Shown here: one piece after another, positions 9,967-19,464 of the stretch
How the letters are laid out: every line of letters begins with the position of its first letter
Position numbering within the stretch: position 1 is the first letter of the stretch
DNA from: Roseobacter sp.
GTDB lineage: Bacteria > Pseudomonadota > Alphaproteobacteria > Rhodobacterales > Rhodobacteraceae
Length of the DNA: 42,280 nucleotides
NCBI GenBank assembly: GCA_011050655.1
Contig: DRFG01000221.1
Coordinates: 1-42,280 of the forward strand
Direction: 5' to 3'
The notes under the pieces: generated by a model
What the model was told of the DNA's origin: nothing
Seen by the model: only the letters and a program-made list of their open reading frames with translations
Databases searched by the model: none
Position numbers and translations under genes: made by a program

Positions 9967-11008
9967 AAGCTTCTGTCCAGTCCAGAACCACCTTGCCGGA
10001 CAAACCTGATTTCATCGCCGCGAATCCTGCTTCGAATTTGTCTGCCGCGAACCGGTGCGTAATAATCCCCGACACGTCCAAACCATTTTCCAACATAGCG
10101 ATCATCTTATACCAGGTCTCGAATATTTCGCGGCCATAGACACCCTTAACGGTTATGGCCTTGAACACGATCCGAGACCAGTCAACCGGGGACTTTCCCG
10201 GAGGGATGCCCAACATTGCAATACGCCCGCCCATTGTCATCGCTTCAACCATCTGGTCCAAAGCCAGCTGATTTCCCGACATCTCCATGCCGACATCAAA
10301 GCCCTGTTTCATCTTGAGACGGGCGATTACATCGGCCAGTTCCTCCGTGGCAGCATTCACCGGCACCACATCCGCAACCTTAACTGCCAGCTCAAGCCGC
10401 GCGGGATTCACGTCGGTGATAACCACGTGGCGTGCTCCCACATGCCGCGCGACAGCCGCGGCCATTATTCCGATAGGACCCGCCCCCGTGATCAAGACAT
10501 CTTCACCGATCAAGTCAAAGCTTAGCGCTGTGTGAACCGCATTCCCCAAAGGGTCCAGAATAGCACCTATATCATCCGAAATCGTATCAGGCAGAGGCAC
10601 CACATTGAACGCCGGCAACCGCAGATATTGCGCAAATGCCCCCTGTTCATTGACGCCGATACCGCGCGTCGCTGGATCCAGATGAAATTTGCCCGAACGC
10701 GACTGTCGCGATGTCTTGCCAATCAAATGCCCCTCGCCAGAACAGCGCTGGCCGATGGTCAGATCCGATACATTGCGTCCCAATTCGACGATTTCACCGG
10801 CAAACTCATGCCCTGTGATCAACGGGACCGGGACGGTTTTGCGCGCCCACTCATCCCAATTCCAGATATGAATGTCGGTACCGCAGATACCGGTCTTGTT
10901 GACTTTAATCAGTACGTCGTCCGGACCGATCTCTGGAACCGGAGCCCGCGTCATCCAAAGCCCTTCGCGAGGCTCTGATTTACACAGGGCCTTCATTTGA
11001 TTACTCAC
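9965..11008 (-). CDS. tdh: L-threonine 3-dehydrogenase
   Basis: This zinc medium-chain dehydrogenase oxidises threonine to 2-amino-3-ketobutyrate with NAD+. The product is 347 residues from the chosen GTG, which overlaps the kbl stop (GTGA) and has GGGGTG just upstream. An ATG four codons further in (10,996) is the alternative and aligns exactly with the E. coli enzyme. Seen: catalytic zinc motifs [17 protein letters not shown] and GHEFAGE, the Rossmann glycines in [13 protein letters not shown], and the C-terminal [12 protein letters not shown]. Odd: the structural-zinc loop, which holds four cysteines in E. coli Tdh, reads [20 protein letters not shown] here with no cysteine, so the structural zinc must be missing. 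Partner of kbl. Confidence 0.93.
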   Translation of the reverse strand: MSNQMKALCKSEPREGLWMTRAPVPEIGPDDVLIKVNKTGICGTDIHIWNWDEWARKTVPVPLITGHEFAGEIVELGRNVSDLTIGQRCSGEGHLIGKTSRQSRSGKFHLDPATRGIGVNEQGAFAQYLRLPAFNVVPLPDTISDDIGAILDPLGNAVHTALSFDLIGEDVLITGAGPIGIMAAAVARHVGARHVVITDVNPARLELAVKVADVVPVNAATEELADVIARLKMKQGFDVGMEMSGNQLALDQMVEAMTMGGRIAMLGIPPGKSPVDWSRIVFKAITVKGVYGREIFETWYKMIAMLENGLDVSGIITHRFAADKFEAGFAAMKSGLSGKVVLDWTEA

Positions 11009-12192
11009 GAAATCACCCCGCATTTTTTGCCTGCAACTTCGAATGCGACAAGGGCTCGATCCAGTTCATCCCTGGTCAGAGCAGCGTTCATCTGGGTTCT
11101 GATACGCGCCTTGCCTCGGGGGACCACCGGAAAAAAGAACCCACTGACATAGACGCCTTCCTCAAACAGACACGTCGCCATATCCTGTGCCAATCGCGCT
11201 TCGCCCAGCATTACCGGAATGATCGGGTGCTCACCCGGTAGCAAATCGAAACCCAGTTTGGTCAGCCCATCGCGCCAGTATTGCGCATTCTCAAAGAGCT
11301 GGGTGCGCAAGTCATCACCCCGTTCGATCAATTCCAGTGCCTTGATCCCTGCCATTACGATTGATGGTGGTAGGGAATTGGAAAACAGGTAGGGCCGGGC
11401 GCGCTGGCGCAGCAAATCAATCACCGCTTGCGGTCCGGCGATATAGCCGCCTATCGCGCCTCCTAGCGCCTTACCCAATGTGCCGGTCAATATATCTACG
11501 TCGACATTGAAATGCGCCGGCGTTCCCGCACCTTTGGGCCCCATGAAACCGGTTGCATGGCAATCATCTACCATAACAAGCGCTTGATATTTTTCGGCCA
11601 ACTTTGTTATTTTGGGCAAGTTTGCCAGATATCCGTCCATACTAAAGACCCCGTCAGTGGCAATCATGATGAACCGCGCGTTATCCTTACGCGCCTGTTG
11701 CAACTGGGTTTCCAGATCATCCATATCCGAATTTGCGTAACGATAGCGTTTCGCTTTGCACAGACGAACCCCATCAATAATCGACGCATGATTCAGGCTG
11801 TCAGATATGATCGCGTCTTCCGCGCCTAACAGCGGTTCGAACAACCCGCCGTTGGCATCAAAACACGCAGCAAATAAAATAGAATCGTCTTTACCCAAGA
11901 AAGCGGCGAGCTTTTGCTCCAGTTCTCGGTGGATATCCTGGGTCCCGCAGATAAAGCGCACCGATGCCATTCCGAACCCTTTTGGCCCCATGGCATCGCG
12001 TGCAGCGGTAATCAGATCGGGGTGGTCGGCAAGACCAAGGTAATTATTGGCACAGAGGTTTATGACGCGTTGTCCGCCAACGCAGATCTCGCCCGATTGA
12101 GGCGTGGTAATCATCCGCTCGCGTTTCAACATCCCTTCGTTTTCGATGTCCGTCAGAATCGCAGAGATGTGATCAAGGTAGGCCTGGGTCAT
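11005..12192 (-). CDS. kbl: glycine C-acetyltransferase (2-amino-3-ketobutyrate CoA ligase)
   Basis: This PLP-dependent alpha-oxoamine synthase (395 residues, same length as E. coli Kbl) cleaves 2-amino-3-ketobutyrate with CoA to glycine and acetyl-CoA, completing threonine breakdown begun by Tdh. Seen: [17 protein letters not shown] near residue 44, the PLP region with [10 protein letters not shown], and the lysine motif [14 protein letters not shown]. The start has GGAG upstream (GGGAGAAGGAGTTTTAGT before ATG). It is the first gene of a two-gene operon kbl-tdh whose coding regions overlap or nearly touch. The XRE-cupin gene lies directly upstream in the same direction and is the likely regulator. 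Confidence 0.95.
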   Translation of the reverse strand: MTQAYLDHISAILTDIENEGMLKRERMITTPQSGEICVGGQRVINLCANNYLGLADHPDLITAARDAMGPKGFGMASVRFICGTQDIHRELEQKLAAFLGKDDSILFAACFDANGGLFEPLLGAEDAIISDSLNHASIIDGVRLCKAKRYRYANSDMDDLETQLQQARKDNARFIMIATDGVFSMDGYLANLPKITKLAEKYQALVMVDDCHATGFMGPKGAGTPAHFNVDVDILTGTLGKALGGAIGGYIAGPQAVIDLLRQRARPYLFSNSLPPSIVMAGIKALELIERGDDLRTQLFENAQYWRDGLTKLGFDLLPGEHPIIPVMLGEARLAQDMATCLFEEGVYVSGFFFPVVPRGKARIRTQMNAALTRDELDRALVAFEVAGKKCGVIS

Positions 12193-12243
12193 ACTAAAAC
12201 TCCTTCTCCCGACACAGCTATCACAACAGATGGCGCTCCGGAA

Positions 12244-12275
12244 TATGGAAATTCTCTTATAGCGGAATTATTCCT
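12244..12275 (-). promoter_or_regulatory. candidate operator and promoter upstream of kbl
   Basis: The 106-bp gap between the XRE-cupin stop and kbl contains an inverted repeat GGAAT-T-ATTCC (12,264-12,274) and nearby half-site-like copies (GGAATATGG at 12,240, GGAAATTC at 12,247). The area is AT-rich. A binding site for the adjacent XRE-cupin regulator is a reasonable inference but unproven. Confidence 0.35.
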
Positions 12276-12298
12276 ATATTACGGATAACCCTTTTACG

Positions 12299-12862
12299 TC
12301 ATGCATTCTGAACTACCAAGAATGCGCGCACCGCGCCCGAAATGGCCGCAATTCTATGATGAACATCAGCAGAATATCGTGCTGTATCTCCGGCGTGAAC
12401 AGTGCTGGTCGCATCTCCGCTGCACAGTTCGACGCTTCCTTCAAGGACAGTCAGATGTTCACGGGCACCTCGTGCATGAGGTTGGCTGTCCAAGACCCCG
12501 CCGTCGTCAATCAGCAGTTCGTAGACTTCGTGCTTTCCCGCCTCCTCCGGAGGAGACAGAATTCGTATGCGGCATCCCGAGCCTAAATTATTGATGGTAG
12601 GCACGTCGGTCGCCCGCAGGACCTCGATCTGTGTCGGCGTTTTAGCGCCCTCCAAGAGCCCGGCGAAGTCAACTTGCAACGCTCGCGTCAAATTCCACAG
12701 CGTCGCAATTGTCGGGCTGCTTTCACCCCGTTCGATCTGGCTGACCATGGACCGAGAAACCCCCGACAGCTTTGCCACTGCATCAAGGCTAAGCCCCTGT
12801 CCCGTCCGGGCGGACTTGAGGCGGGCAGGAAGTCGCGTCAATATAGCGTCTGAGTTATCCGT
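12299..12862 (-). CDS. XRE family regulator with C-terminal cupin domain
   Basis: The product is 187 residues from the ATG at 12,862. A longer frame begins at 12,922 but would run through the ubiB terminator hairpin, so the shorter start is chosen. Residues about 12-70 form a helix-turn-helix of the XRE type (LDAVAKLSGVSRSMVSQIER); residues about 110-180 form a cupin_2 beta-barrel (HARGAREHLTVLEGSVEL) that would bind a small ligand. Such proteins are one-component sensors. Position directly upstream of kbl-tdh on the same strand suggests control of threonine degradation, with the amino acid or an intermediate as possible ligand. This is inferred from context. Confidence 0.85.
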   Translation of the reverse strand, partial: TDNSDAILTRLPARLKSARTGQGLSLDAVAKLSGVSRSMVSQIERGESSPTIATLWNLTRALQVDFAGLLEGAKTPTQIEVLRATDVPTINNLGSGCRIRILSPPEEAGKHEVYELLIDDGGVLDSQPHARGAREHLTVLEGSVELCSGDATSTVHAGDTARYSADVHHRIAAISGAVRAFLVVQNA

Positions 12863-12904
12863 CATACTGGATAATTGCGCGAATGAGATCGCTCCTGTCA
12901 ATGC

Positions 12905-12937
12905 AAACCGGGCTTGTTTCACAAACCCGCCCGGTTT
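12905..12937 (-). terminator. ubiB terminator
   Basis: A 9-bp perfect stem (AAACCGGGC at 12,905-12,913 with GCCCGGTTT at 12,929-12,937) and a 15-base loop lie 11 bp behind the ubiB stop. In the minus-strand direction the stem ends in TTTGCATT, a weak T-run. It separates the ubiE-ubiB unit from the XRE-cupin gene. Confidence 0.5.
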
Positions 12938-12947
12938 CGTTACCGCG

Positions 12948-14480
12948 TCAGTTCAGAGCAAATATCAGCGCAATCACGCTTGTCGCTGCGCACGCACCCA
13001 GAAACGCCGACAGGGCCATCCAGCGTCGAAAGATCGGATCATCAGGCGCGGTATCATATTGTTGACGCATCAATGCGGCCTCAACAAGAGCAGGCAACCG
13101 TGGCCCAAACCGCGTTAGCACCAGCGCCGTGCGGCTCAAGTCTTTGAACACGGCTTTCGGACCAATTGATTTCGCGATGTAATCGCTGACGATCGGGCTC
13201 GAAACCTCCCAGATATTAATATGAGGGTTGAGCGAACGGGCGACCCCTTCGACTACGACCATGGTGCGTTGCAGCAAGATCAGTTCGGTCCGGGTTTCCA
13301 TGCCGAAGCGTTCCGTCACTTCGAACAAATAGGTGAGCAGCCGCGCCATAGAAATGCGGGTGGCATCCATACCAAATATCGGTTCGCCCACGGCCCGCAG
13401 GGCGCGCGCGAATTCGTCAACATCCTTGTCGGCGGGAACGTACCCGGCCTCAAAATGCACTTCGGCAACCCGCTTGTAATCCCGGCGAATAAAGCCAAAA
13501 AGAATCTCGGCATAGACGCGACGAGTATATTCGTCGATATGCCCCATGATGCCGAAGTCATAAGCGATAACGTTCCCGTTGGGGGCTACCTTCAGGTTGC
13601 CCTGATGCATGTCCGCGTGAAAGTATCCATCTCGCAGGGCATGGCTTAGAAAGAGTTGCAACACACGGTCACCAAGCGCCACACGGTCATGACCGGCGGC
13701 ATCTATCGCGTCGTTGTCACCCATCGGGACACCGTCTGCCCATTCCAACGTCATGACGCGCCGCGCGGAATATTCCCATTTGATCGCCGGAAGCTGAAAG
13801 CCTTCGTCATTCTTGGTGTTGGCGGCGAATTCAGATGCAGCTGACGATTCCAGACGCAGATCCAGTTCCCCCCTCACCACGCCATCGAAATGCTCTATCA
13901 CTTCCAACGGTCGCAACCGGCGCGACCCGGGCGAAAACAGTTCCACCATACGGGCGGCAAGATAAAAAGCGTCTACATCTTTGCGAAATGCCTTTTCGAT
14001 ACCGGGTCGCAGCACTTTGACGGCGACATCTTCGCCGGTCTCGGCAAGAGTAGCCCGATGTACCTGAGCAATAGAAGCCGCCGCCACAGGTTCGCTGAAG
14101 TAGGAAAAGATCGCCTCGACAGGCTGCCCAATCTCTTTTTCAACTTCGGCCTTCGCCTTTTCAATCGAGAACGGCGGCAACTTGTCTTGCAGTACGCGCA
14201 ACTGCACCGCTAGTTCGTCGCCCACCACGTCAGGCCGGGTCGACAAGACCTGACCGAATTTAATGTAGGCAGGGCCAAGCGCTGTTAGTGCGCGCGTTGC
14301 GGGCGGCATGGAAGGATCGCCAGCATACCCGAGAAACTTGAAAGGCTTCCCAAGCGCCTTGGCCACGAAACGCAGAGCGGGTGTTGCATCAAATGCGTCG
14401 AGCACGACATTCATTGCACCGGTTCGCTCTAACGTCGCACCGGTACGGATCAATCGCCAGATATTATGTGGTCCGCGCAT
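12948..14480 (-). CDS. ubiB: ubiquinone biosynthesis protein UbiB (atypical kinase/ATPase)
   Basis: The 510-residue product is a membrane-bound protein-kinase-like ATPase of the ABC1/ADCK/UbiB family required for ubiquinone synthesis. The diagnostic KxGQ motif is seen as YIKFGQVLSTRPD (K74-Q77). The alanine-rich nucleotide loop reads AAASIAQVHRA, the invariant lysine lies in VAVKVLRPG, and the kinase-like aspartates are in HADMHQGNL and AYDFGIMGH. A hydrophobic C-terminal segment (last 25 residues) anchors it to the membrane. It starts three bases after the ubiE stop, so the two quinone genes form an operon. Confidence 0.95.
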   Translation of the reverse strand: MRGPHNIWRLIRTGATLERTGAMNVVLDAFDATPALRFVAKALGKPFKFLGYAGDPSMPPATRALTALGPAYIKFGQVLSTRPDVVGDELAVQLRVLQDKLPPFSIEKAKAEVEKEIGQPVEAIFSYFSEPVAAASIAQVHRATLAETGEDVAVKVLRPGIEKAFRKDVDAFYLAARMVELFSPGSRRLRPLEVIEHFDGVVRGELDLRLESSAASEFAANTKNDEGFQLPAIKWEYSARRVMTLEWADGVPMGDNDAIDAAGHDRVALGDRVLQLFLSHALRDGYFHADMHQGNLKVAPNGNVIAYDFGIMGHIDEYTRRVYAEILFGFIRRDYKRVAEVHFEAGYVPADKDVDEFARALRAVGEPIFGMDATRISMARLLTYLFEVTERFGMETRTELILLQRTMVVVEGVARSLNPHINIWEVSSPIVSDYIAKSIGPKAVFKDLSRTALVLTRFGPRLPALVEAALMRQQYDTAPDDPIFRRWMALSAFLGACAATSVIALIFALN

Positions 14481-14483
14481 AAG

Positions 14484-15236
14484 TTAAATCTTCCAGCCTG
14501 AGTGTAATGCGGCGACGCCCATTGTCAGGTTGCGATATTTAGCCTGCTCAAATCCGGCCATTTTAACCATGTCTAAAAATGTCTCTTGATCGGGAAAATT
14601 GCGAATTGATTCCACCAGATACTGATAGCTCTCGCGGTCGTTCGCTATCATCTGCCCCATCCGGGGGATCACGTTGAAGCTGTAGAGATCGTATGCTTTT
14701 TGCATCATCGGATTCGGAAGCTGACTGAATTCCAGAACCATCAAGCGCCCACCCGGGCGCAACACCCGGTAGGCTTCGTTCAACGCCTCTTGGGGGCGGG
14801 TCACATTGCGGATCCCGAAACTGATCGTATAGACGTCAAAGCTATTGTCGTCGAACGGCAACGCCATGGCGTCGCCCACGACCCAGTCCAGACTTTCCGC
14901 CATCGCTGCAGCCTCGGCGCGCTTGCGCCCCGCGACCAGCATGGGTTCGGTCAGGTCCAACACCGTGGCATGACCTGTCCCCGCCCGTGCGAGAAACCTG
15001 AAGGAAACATCACCCGTTCCCCCGGCGACATCCAGCAGCTTTTGGCCCGAACGCGGGGCAAGCCAATCCATCATCGCTTCTTTCCAGACGCGGTGAATGC
15101 CAACGCTCATGACGTCGTTCATAATATCATACTTGCTGGCCACAGAGTTAAAGACGCCCTGCACACGTCCGGCTTTTTCGGCTTCGGGAACGGTTTCGAA
15201 CCCGAAGTGGGTGGTTTTGTCGCTGTCATTTGTCAT
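14484..15236 (-). CDS. ubiE: demethylmenaquinone/ubiquinone C-methyltransferase
   Basis: The product is 250 residues from the ATG at 15,236. A GTG nine codons upstream is also open, but family homology begins at [11 protein letters not shown]. It transfers a methyl group from S-adenosylmethionine to the quinone ring in ubiquinone synthesis. Seen: [18 protein letters not shown] (UbiE signature 1), SAM motif [16 protein letters not shown], and the second signature [20 protein letters not shown]. The length is normal. The gene is divergent from mutM with 88 bp between the starts. Operon partner: ubiB. Confidence 0.95.
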   Translation of the reverse strand: MTNDSDKTTHFGFETVPEAEKAGRVQGVFNSVASKYDIMNDVMSVGIHRVWKEAMMDWLAPRSGQKLLDVAGGTGDVSFRFLARAGTGHATVLDLTEPMLVAGRKRAEAAAMAESLDWVVGDAMALPFDDNSFDVYTISFGIRNVTRPQEALNEAYRVLRPGGRLMVLEFSQLPNPMMQKAYDLYSFNVIPRMGQMIANDRESYQYLVESIRNFPDQETFLDMVKMAGFEQAKYRNLTMGVAALHSGWKI

Positions 15237-15324
15237 GGGGTCTTGTAGTCCTTTGATCTGCACCTTTGTTATAGGGCGCGAGGGGTCAGGTACAATGCGC
15301 CCGTTTTGTCACAGGGGAATAACT
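15237..15324. promoter_or_regulatory. divergent promoter region, ubiE / mutM
   Basis: An 88-bp gap separates divergent starts and should hold a promoter for each. A Shine-Dalgarno AGGGGA precedes the mutM ATG by seven bases. No confident -35/-10 pair is visible. Confidence 0.35.
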
Positions 15325-16176
15325 ATGCCAGAATTGCCAGAAGTCGAAACAGTACGCCGGGGTCTGGCACCCGTTATGGAAGGGCAAGTCATCGTCCGCG
15401 CCGACGTGAACCGCCCCAATCTGCGCTGGCCTTTCCCACCTGATATGGCAGCACGGCTGACCGATCAACGGGTAGAGAGGTTGCGCAGACGGTCAAAATA
15501 TATCCTTGCGGATTTATCTTCAGGGGAATCGCTATTGGTCCATCTTGGCATGTCGGGGCGAATGCTGGTCTCTGGTGACCCCCTGGGGCAATTTGTCCAT
15601 GATCACCCGGCACCCGAAAAACACGATCACGTGGTCCTACACATGGCCAACGGGGCCCGCGTAACATTCAATGATCCACGTCGTTTTGGGGCAATGGATC
15701 TGTTGGACACTTTGAATGCCGACAATCACAAACTGCTGGCCTCAATCGGACCGGAACCGTTAGGCAACGACTTTCACGAAGCCTATCTTGTTGCCGCGCT
15801 TAAAGACCGAAATATGCCTATAAAGTCAGCCCTTTTGGATCAACGTATCATTGCGGGGCTAGGAAATATCTATGTCTGCGAAACACTTTACCGGGCGCGG
15901 ATACACCCAGGTCGTAAGGCTGGGCATCTATCGGTGCACGAAGTCGCCGGACTTGTACCTATTATTCGCGACGTGCTCCAAGAGGCAATTGCAGCGGGCG
16001 GATCCACCCTGCGTGACTTCAAGCAGTCCGACGGGGAGCTGGGCTATTTCCAGCACAGCTTTGACGTCTATGGTCGCGAGTCAGAGCCATGCAAAACCTT
16101 AGGGTGCGACCATCAAGTCAGCCGAATCGTCCAGTCGGGCAGATCGTCGTTCTACTGTCCGCAATGCCAAAGATAA
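15325..16176 (+). CDS. mutM: bifunctional DNA-formamidopyrimidine glycosylase / AP lyase
   Basis: The 283-residue product removes 8-oxoguanine and formamidopyrimidines from DNA. The start at 15,325 is fixed by the required N-terminus [14 protein letters not shown], in which Pro2 is the catalytic nucleophile and Glu3 the acid. The frame is open further upstream but that part is not protein-like. Other marks: the catalytic lysine in [11 protein letters not shown], the H2TH motif around [17 protein letters not shown], and a C-terminal four-cysteine zinc finger (CKTLGC ... CPQC, last 30 residues). AGGGGA lies just upstream of the ATG. The enoyl-CoA hydratase gene follows after 64 bp. Confidence 0.96.
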   Translation: MPELPEVETVRRGLAPVMEGQVIVRADVNRPNLRWPFPPDMAARLTDQRVERLRRRSKYILADLSSGESLLVHLGMSGRMLVSGDPLGQFVHDHPAPEKHDHVVLHMANGARVTFNDPRRFGAMDLLDTLNADNHKLLASIGPEPLGNDFHEAYLVAALKDRNMPIKSALLDQRIIAGLGNIYVCETLYRARIHPGRKAGHLSVHEVAGLVPIIRDVLQEAIAAGGSTLRDFKQSDGELGYFQHSFDVYGRESEPCKTLGCDHQVSRIVQSGRSSFYCPQCQR

Positions 16177-16240
16177 CTTGAAACGACCTGCGCTCGTGAT
16201 ATGCACATTCTTCAAAGCGTAACAAACGAGAGCACTCTTG

Positions 16241-17017
16241 ATGGCTTATGAAACGATTACGGTCGACGTCGACAACCATATCGCGCTTGTCACGCTAAAC
16301 CGGCCTGACGCAATGAACGCATTGAACGATCAGTTGATGACGGAACTGGCCGATGCACTCAAATCCGCTCAGGATAACGAAAAGGTCCGGTGCATCGTCA
16401 TTACTGGGTCGGAAAAGGCATTTGCAGCGGGTGCCGATATCGCGATGATGCGCGACAAAAGCTTTGTCGATGTATTCGCGGGAGACCTTTTCACGCCCGA
16501 GACCGACCAGATCATGCGCGTTCGCAAACCGATCATTGCTGCCGTTTCGGGCTATGCACTTGGTGGCGGATGCGAACTGGCGATGATGTGTGATTTTATC
16601 ATTTGTTCGGAAACCGCGAAATTCGGTCAACCTGAAATCAACTTGGGCGTTGTCGCTGGCATCGGCGGCACACAGCGCCTGACCCGCGCAATCGGCAAAT
16701 CCAAAGCCATGGACATGAATCTTACCGGCCGTTTCATGGACGCAGCCGAGGCAGAGCGCGCCGGTCTGGTGTCCCGCGTTGTTCCGGTGAAAAAGCTGAT
16801 GGAAGAAGCGATGGCTGCAGCAGGCAAGATCGCCGAAAAATCCATGATCACCACGATGGTCGTTAAAGAATCCGTAAATCGCGCCTTCGAAGTACCGCTG
16901 CGAGAAGGCCTGTTGTTTGAACGCCGCGTGTTCCATTCGCTTTTTGCAACGGAAGACCAAAAAGAAGGCATGTCCGCGTTCCTCGAAAAACGCGAAGCGC
17001 AGTTCCGCGACAAGTAA
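16241..17017 (+). CDS. enoyl-CoA hydratase
   Basis: This 258-residue crotonase-fold enzyme hydrates trans-2-enoyl-CoA to 3-hydroxyacyl-CoA in fatty-acid oxidation. Seen: [14 protein letters not shown] near the N-terminus, the oxyanion-hole segments [12 protein letters not shown] and [15 protein letters not shown], and the catalytic glutamates in [20 protein letters not shown] at 16,241 is chosen over a TTG one codon earlier. Its place between mutM and rpsT next to dnaA is a recurrent alphaproteobacterial arrangement. Substrate chain length cannot be read from the sequence. Confidence 0.93.
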   Translation: MAYETITVDVDNHIALVTLNRPDAMNALNDQLMTELADALKSAQDNEKVRCIVITGSEKAFAAGADIAMMRDKSFVDVFAGDLFTPETDQIMRVRKPIIAAVSGYALGGGCELAMMCDFIICSETAKFGQPEINLGVVAGIGGTQRLTRAIGKSKAMDMNLTGRFMDAAEAERAGLVSRVVPVKKLMEEAMAAAGKIAEKSMITTMVVKESVNRAFEVPLREGLLFERRVFHSLFATEDQKEGMSAFLEKREAQFRDK

Positions 17018-17185
17018 TTAACTATGCGGGTTTGCAATGCGCCGCTGGTTGCACTATAGGCAGGTCCAATACATGCGCGTGCAGCCCGCTCTGGCTAGAA
17101 TCACCTTATCGGATATTGGCTCCGGTCTTTGGGTTTGTGTCGCGTATCCGCAATTTGAACATACCAAAGATGAAGGCTGATCCTC

Positions 17186-17449
17186 ATGGCAAATACACCA
17201 CAGGCAAAAAAACGCGCCCGCCAAAACGAAGCGCGCTTCCAAATCAACAAAGCACGTCGTTCGCGTATCCGTACTTTCCTGCGTAAAGTAGAAGAAGCAA
17301 TTGCGTCCGGTGATAAAGAAGCCGCAACAACCGCACTTCGCGCTGCCCAGCCAGAGCTGATGCGCGGTGTGACAAAAGGCGTTTTTCACAAGAACACAGC
17401 GTCGCGTAAAATGTCGCGCTTGGCCTCACGGGTCAAAGCGCTGGGTTAA
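17186..17449 (+). CDS. rpsT: 30S ribosomal protein S20
   Basis: This 87-residue, lysine- and arginine-rich protein binds the 5' domain of 16S rRNA during 30S assembly. The N-terminus [20 protein letters not shown] is diagnostic, as is the helical body ending [16 protein letters not shown]. The length is normal. GAAGG lies upstream of the ATG. It is followed by a strong intrinsic terminator and stands alone ahead of the dnaA leader. Confidence 0.97.
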   Translation: MANTPQAKKRARQNEARFQINKARRSRIRTFLRKVEEAIASGDKEAATTALRAAQPELMRGVTKGVFHKNTASRKMSRLASRVKALG

Positions 17450-17478
17450 CCCTTACCCATCACAGAGTTACTGGTTCC

Positions 17479-17516
17479 AAAAGGGGCATCGCATCGCGGT
17501 GCCCCTTTTGACTTTT
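17479..17516 (+). terminator. rpsT intrinsic terminator
   Basis: A perfect 10-bp stem (AAAAGGGGCA at 17,479-17,488 with TGCCCCTTTT at 17,500-17,509), an 11-base loop, and a T-rich tail ending in TTTTT lie 29 bp behind the rpsT stop. This is the clearest intrinsic terminator in the window. Confidence 0.88.
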
Positions 17517-17973
17517 TAGCCACTACTATTGGTAGAAAGAGATTCTTTTGCACCAATCTCTGAGTCAAGTTTTAAGATGTGTTGAAACGATTGATACGAC
17601 GTTGCTAAAAGTACCAAGCGCGATTCATTTCGCTTGGGGGGACAGGCCCTGACCTGACTAAACATTTGCTAGGGTGTTAAGGTTGGGTAGGGGATGTATG
17701 GTTGATCTTGCTAGGGGTCACTATGAGGTCTGCAGATGCTGCTGCCAGCACATTTGCCCTGTCTTTGTATACGACGAACGGTGTGTTCGGCAGCGACGCT
17801 AGGTAATTTGACACCAGCGCACGCGCCAAATGTGCCCTTGTATAATAAGTCCGAAGGACAGCAGGCCGGTTTCTTGATGGGACCGGGTAAGCGGCCTGTT
17901 GTCTTCGTGTAAATAAAGAATTGCAGCCGGGCGTGCTCTGGTCTGTATAAAAATTTTGGGGACAATAGGGTAC
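17517..17973. other. gene-free dnaA leader region
   Basis: About 460 bases without a convincing gene. A perfect -10 hexamer TATAAT lies at 17,841-17,846 and a perfect TTGACA at 17,808-17,813, but they are 27 bases apart, too far for one sigma-70 promoter. I saw no DnaA box (TTATCCACA or its complement) here, so it is not an obvious oriC. It most likely holds the dnaA promoter and leader. Confidence 0.45.
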
Positions 17974-19329
17974 ATGACGCAGGCTCAATGGACTAAAATC
18001 AGAGACCGCCTAAAGAAAACGGTTGGGCAAAATAACTTTACAACCTGGATCGCCCCCTTGTCCGTTGGCCCGCTCGAAGATGGTGTAAGCACTCTTTTTG
18101 TACCGACGAACTTTTTTGGCAACTACGTTAGCCAAAATTTTGCCGATCTGATTCTACACGAGATGCAATCCGAGAATGACAGCGTCACACGCCTGAAGTT
18201 CGAGCTGGCGGCACCTGACAAGTCAGCCATGCCGCTCCCTGCTACGGCACGCCCGAAAGCAGCCGCGGCTCAGCCTGCGAACAGTTTGCTCAACACGGCA
18301 CCACTCGACGCGCGCTTTAGCTTTGATAACTTTGTCGTTGGTAAGCCGAATGAACTGGCCCACGCAGCGGCGCGGCGCGTGGCCGAAGGTGGCCCAGTCA
18401 CCTTCAACCCACTGTTTTTATATGGGGGCGTCGGGCTAGGGAAAACCCACCTGATGCATGCCATTGCCCAAGAGCTTCACCTTAGAAAGCCAGAGCTTAA
18501 CGTTCTGTATCTATCCGCAGAACAGTTCATGTATCGTTTCGTTCAGGCGTTGCGTGACCGCAAGATGATGGATTTCAAGGAAATTTTCCGCTCAGTCGAT
18601 GTATTGATGGTTGATGACGTCCAGTTCATCGCTGGCAAGGACAGCACACAGGAAGAATTCTTTCACACGTTCAATGCGCTGGTCGATCAGAACAAACAAA
18701 TCATTATTTCAGCAGACCGCGCTCCGGGCGAGATCAAGGATCTTGAAGATCGTGTGAAATCGCGTTTGCAATGTGGTTTGGTCGTCGATCTTCACCCGAC
18801 GGATTATGAACTGCGCTTGGGCATCCTGCAAAGCAAGGTCGAGAACCAACGGGCCAACTATCCCGGCCTCGAGATCGAGGCTGGCGTTCTGGAATTCCTT
18901 GCGCACCGGATCACCAGCAACGTACGCGTGTTAGAAGGGGCTTTGACCCGTCTGTTCGCCTTTGCCTCTTTGGTCGGTCGAGAAATCAACATGGATCTCA
19001 CTCAGGACTGTTTGGCGGATGTGCTACGTGCGTCTGAACGAAAGATCAGCATTGAAGAAATACAGCGCAAGGTGTCCGAACACTACAATATCCGTCTTAG
19101 CGATATGGTGGGGCCAAAACGTCTGCGCAGCTATGCACGCCCCCGTCAGGTTGCAATGTATCTGTGTAAAAAGATGACCAGCCGGTCCCTTCCCGAAATC
19201 GGGCGCCGCTTTGGCGGTCGCGACCACACTACGGTCATGCACGGTGTAAAACGCATCGAAGAACTCAAGCAAAGCGACGGCCAGATTGCCGAAGATCTGG
19301 AATTGCTGCGCCGTTCGCTCGAAGCTTAA
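17974..19329 (+). CDS. dnaA: chromosomal replication initiator protein DnaA
   Basis: The product is 451 residues from the ATG at 17,974 (a TTG six codons upstream is open but unlikely). DnaA binds DnaA boxes and opens the origin. Domain I begins MTQAQWTKIRDRLKKTVGQN. The AAA+ domain has Walker A GGVGLGKT (about 152-159), Walker B VLMVDDVQF (about 208-216) and the sensor II region. The C-terminal domain IV ends with the DnaA-box-binding signature GRDHTTVMHGVKRI near residue 415. AGGG lies close upstream of the start. dnaN follows in the same direction, as in most bacteria. Confidence 0.97.
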   Translation: MTQAQWTKIRDRLKKTVGQNNFTTWIAPLSVGPLEDGVSTLFVPTNFFGNYVSQNFADLILHEMQSENDSVTRLKFELAAPDKSAMPLPATARPKAAAAQPANSLLNTAPLDARFSFDNFVVGKPNELAHAAARRVAEGGPVTFNPLFLYGGVGLGKTHLMHAIAQELHLRKPELNVLYLSAEQFMYRFVQALRDRKMMDFKEIFRSVDVLMVDDVQFIAGKDSTQEEFFHTFNALVDQNKQIIISADRAPGEIKDLEDRVKSRLQCGLVVDLHPTDYELRLGILQSKVENQRANYPGLEIEAGVLEFLAHRITSNVRVLEGALTRLFAFASLVGREINMDLTQDCLADVLRASERKISIEEIQRKVSEHYNIRLSDMVGPKRLRSYARPRQVAMYLCKKMTSRSLPEIGRRFGGRDHTTVMHGVKRIEELKQSDGQIAEDLELLRRSLEA

Positions 19330-19354
19330 ACGCACCAGTTTCTTCAGAACCGAC

Positions 19355-19381
19355 ACGGAGACCTTGACGGGCCTCCGTTTC
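19355..19381 (+). terminator. possible dnaA attenuator or terminator
   Basis: An inverted repeat ACGGAG (19,355-19,360) / CTCCGT (19,373-19,378) lies 25 bp behind the dnaA stop and is followed by only TTTCG. It may reduce read-through into dnaN, which is 135 bp away. Confidence 0.3.
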
Positions 19382-19464
19382 GTGCTGAAAAGTCAATAAA
19401 ACTCTTGTGAATACATTGGTATCGGGTAGTTTGCCCTCCCGGACTGCCGGAATGGAGATGGCAT

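Noticed and set aside
15097-15324. N-terminal extension of mutM
   Set aside because: The frame is open but antisense to ubiE, and MutM requires Pro2 right after the initiator methionine at 15,325.
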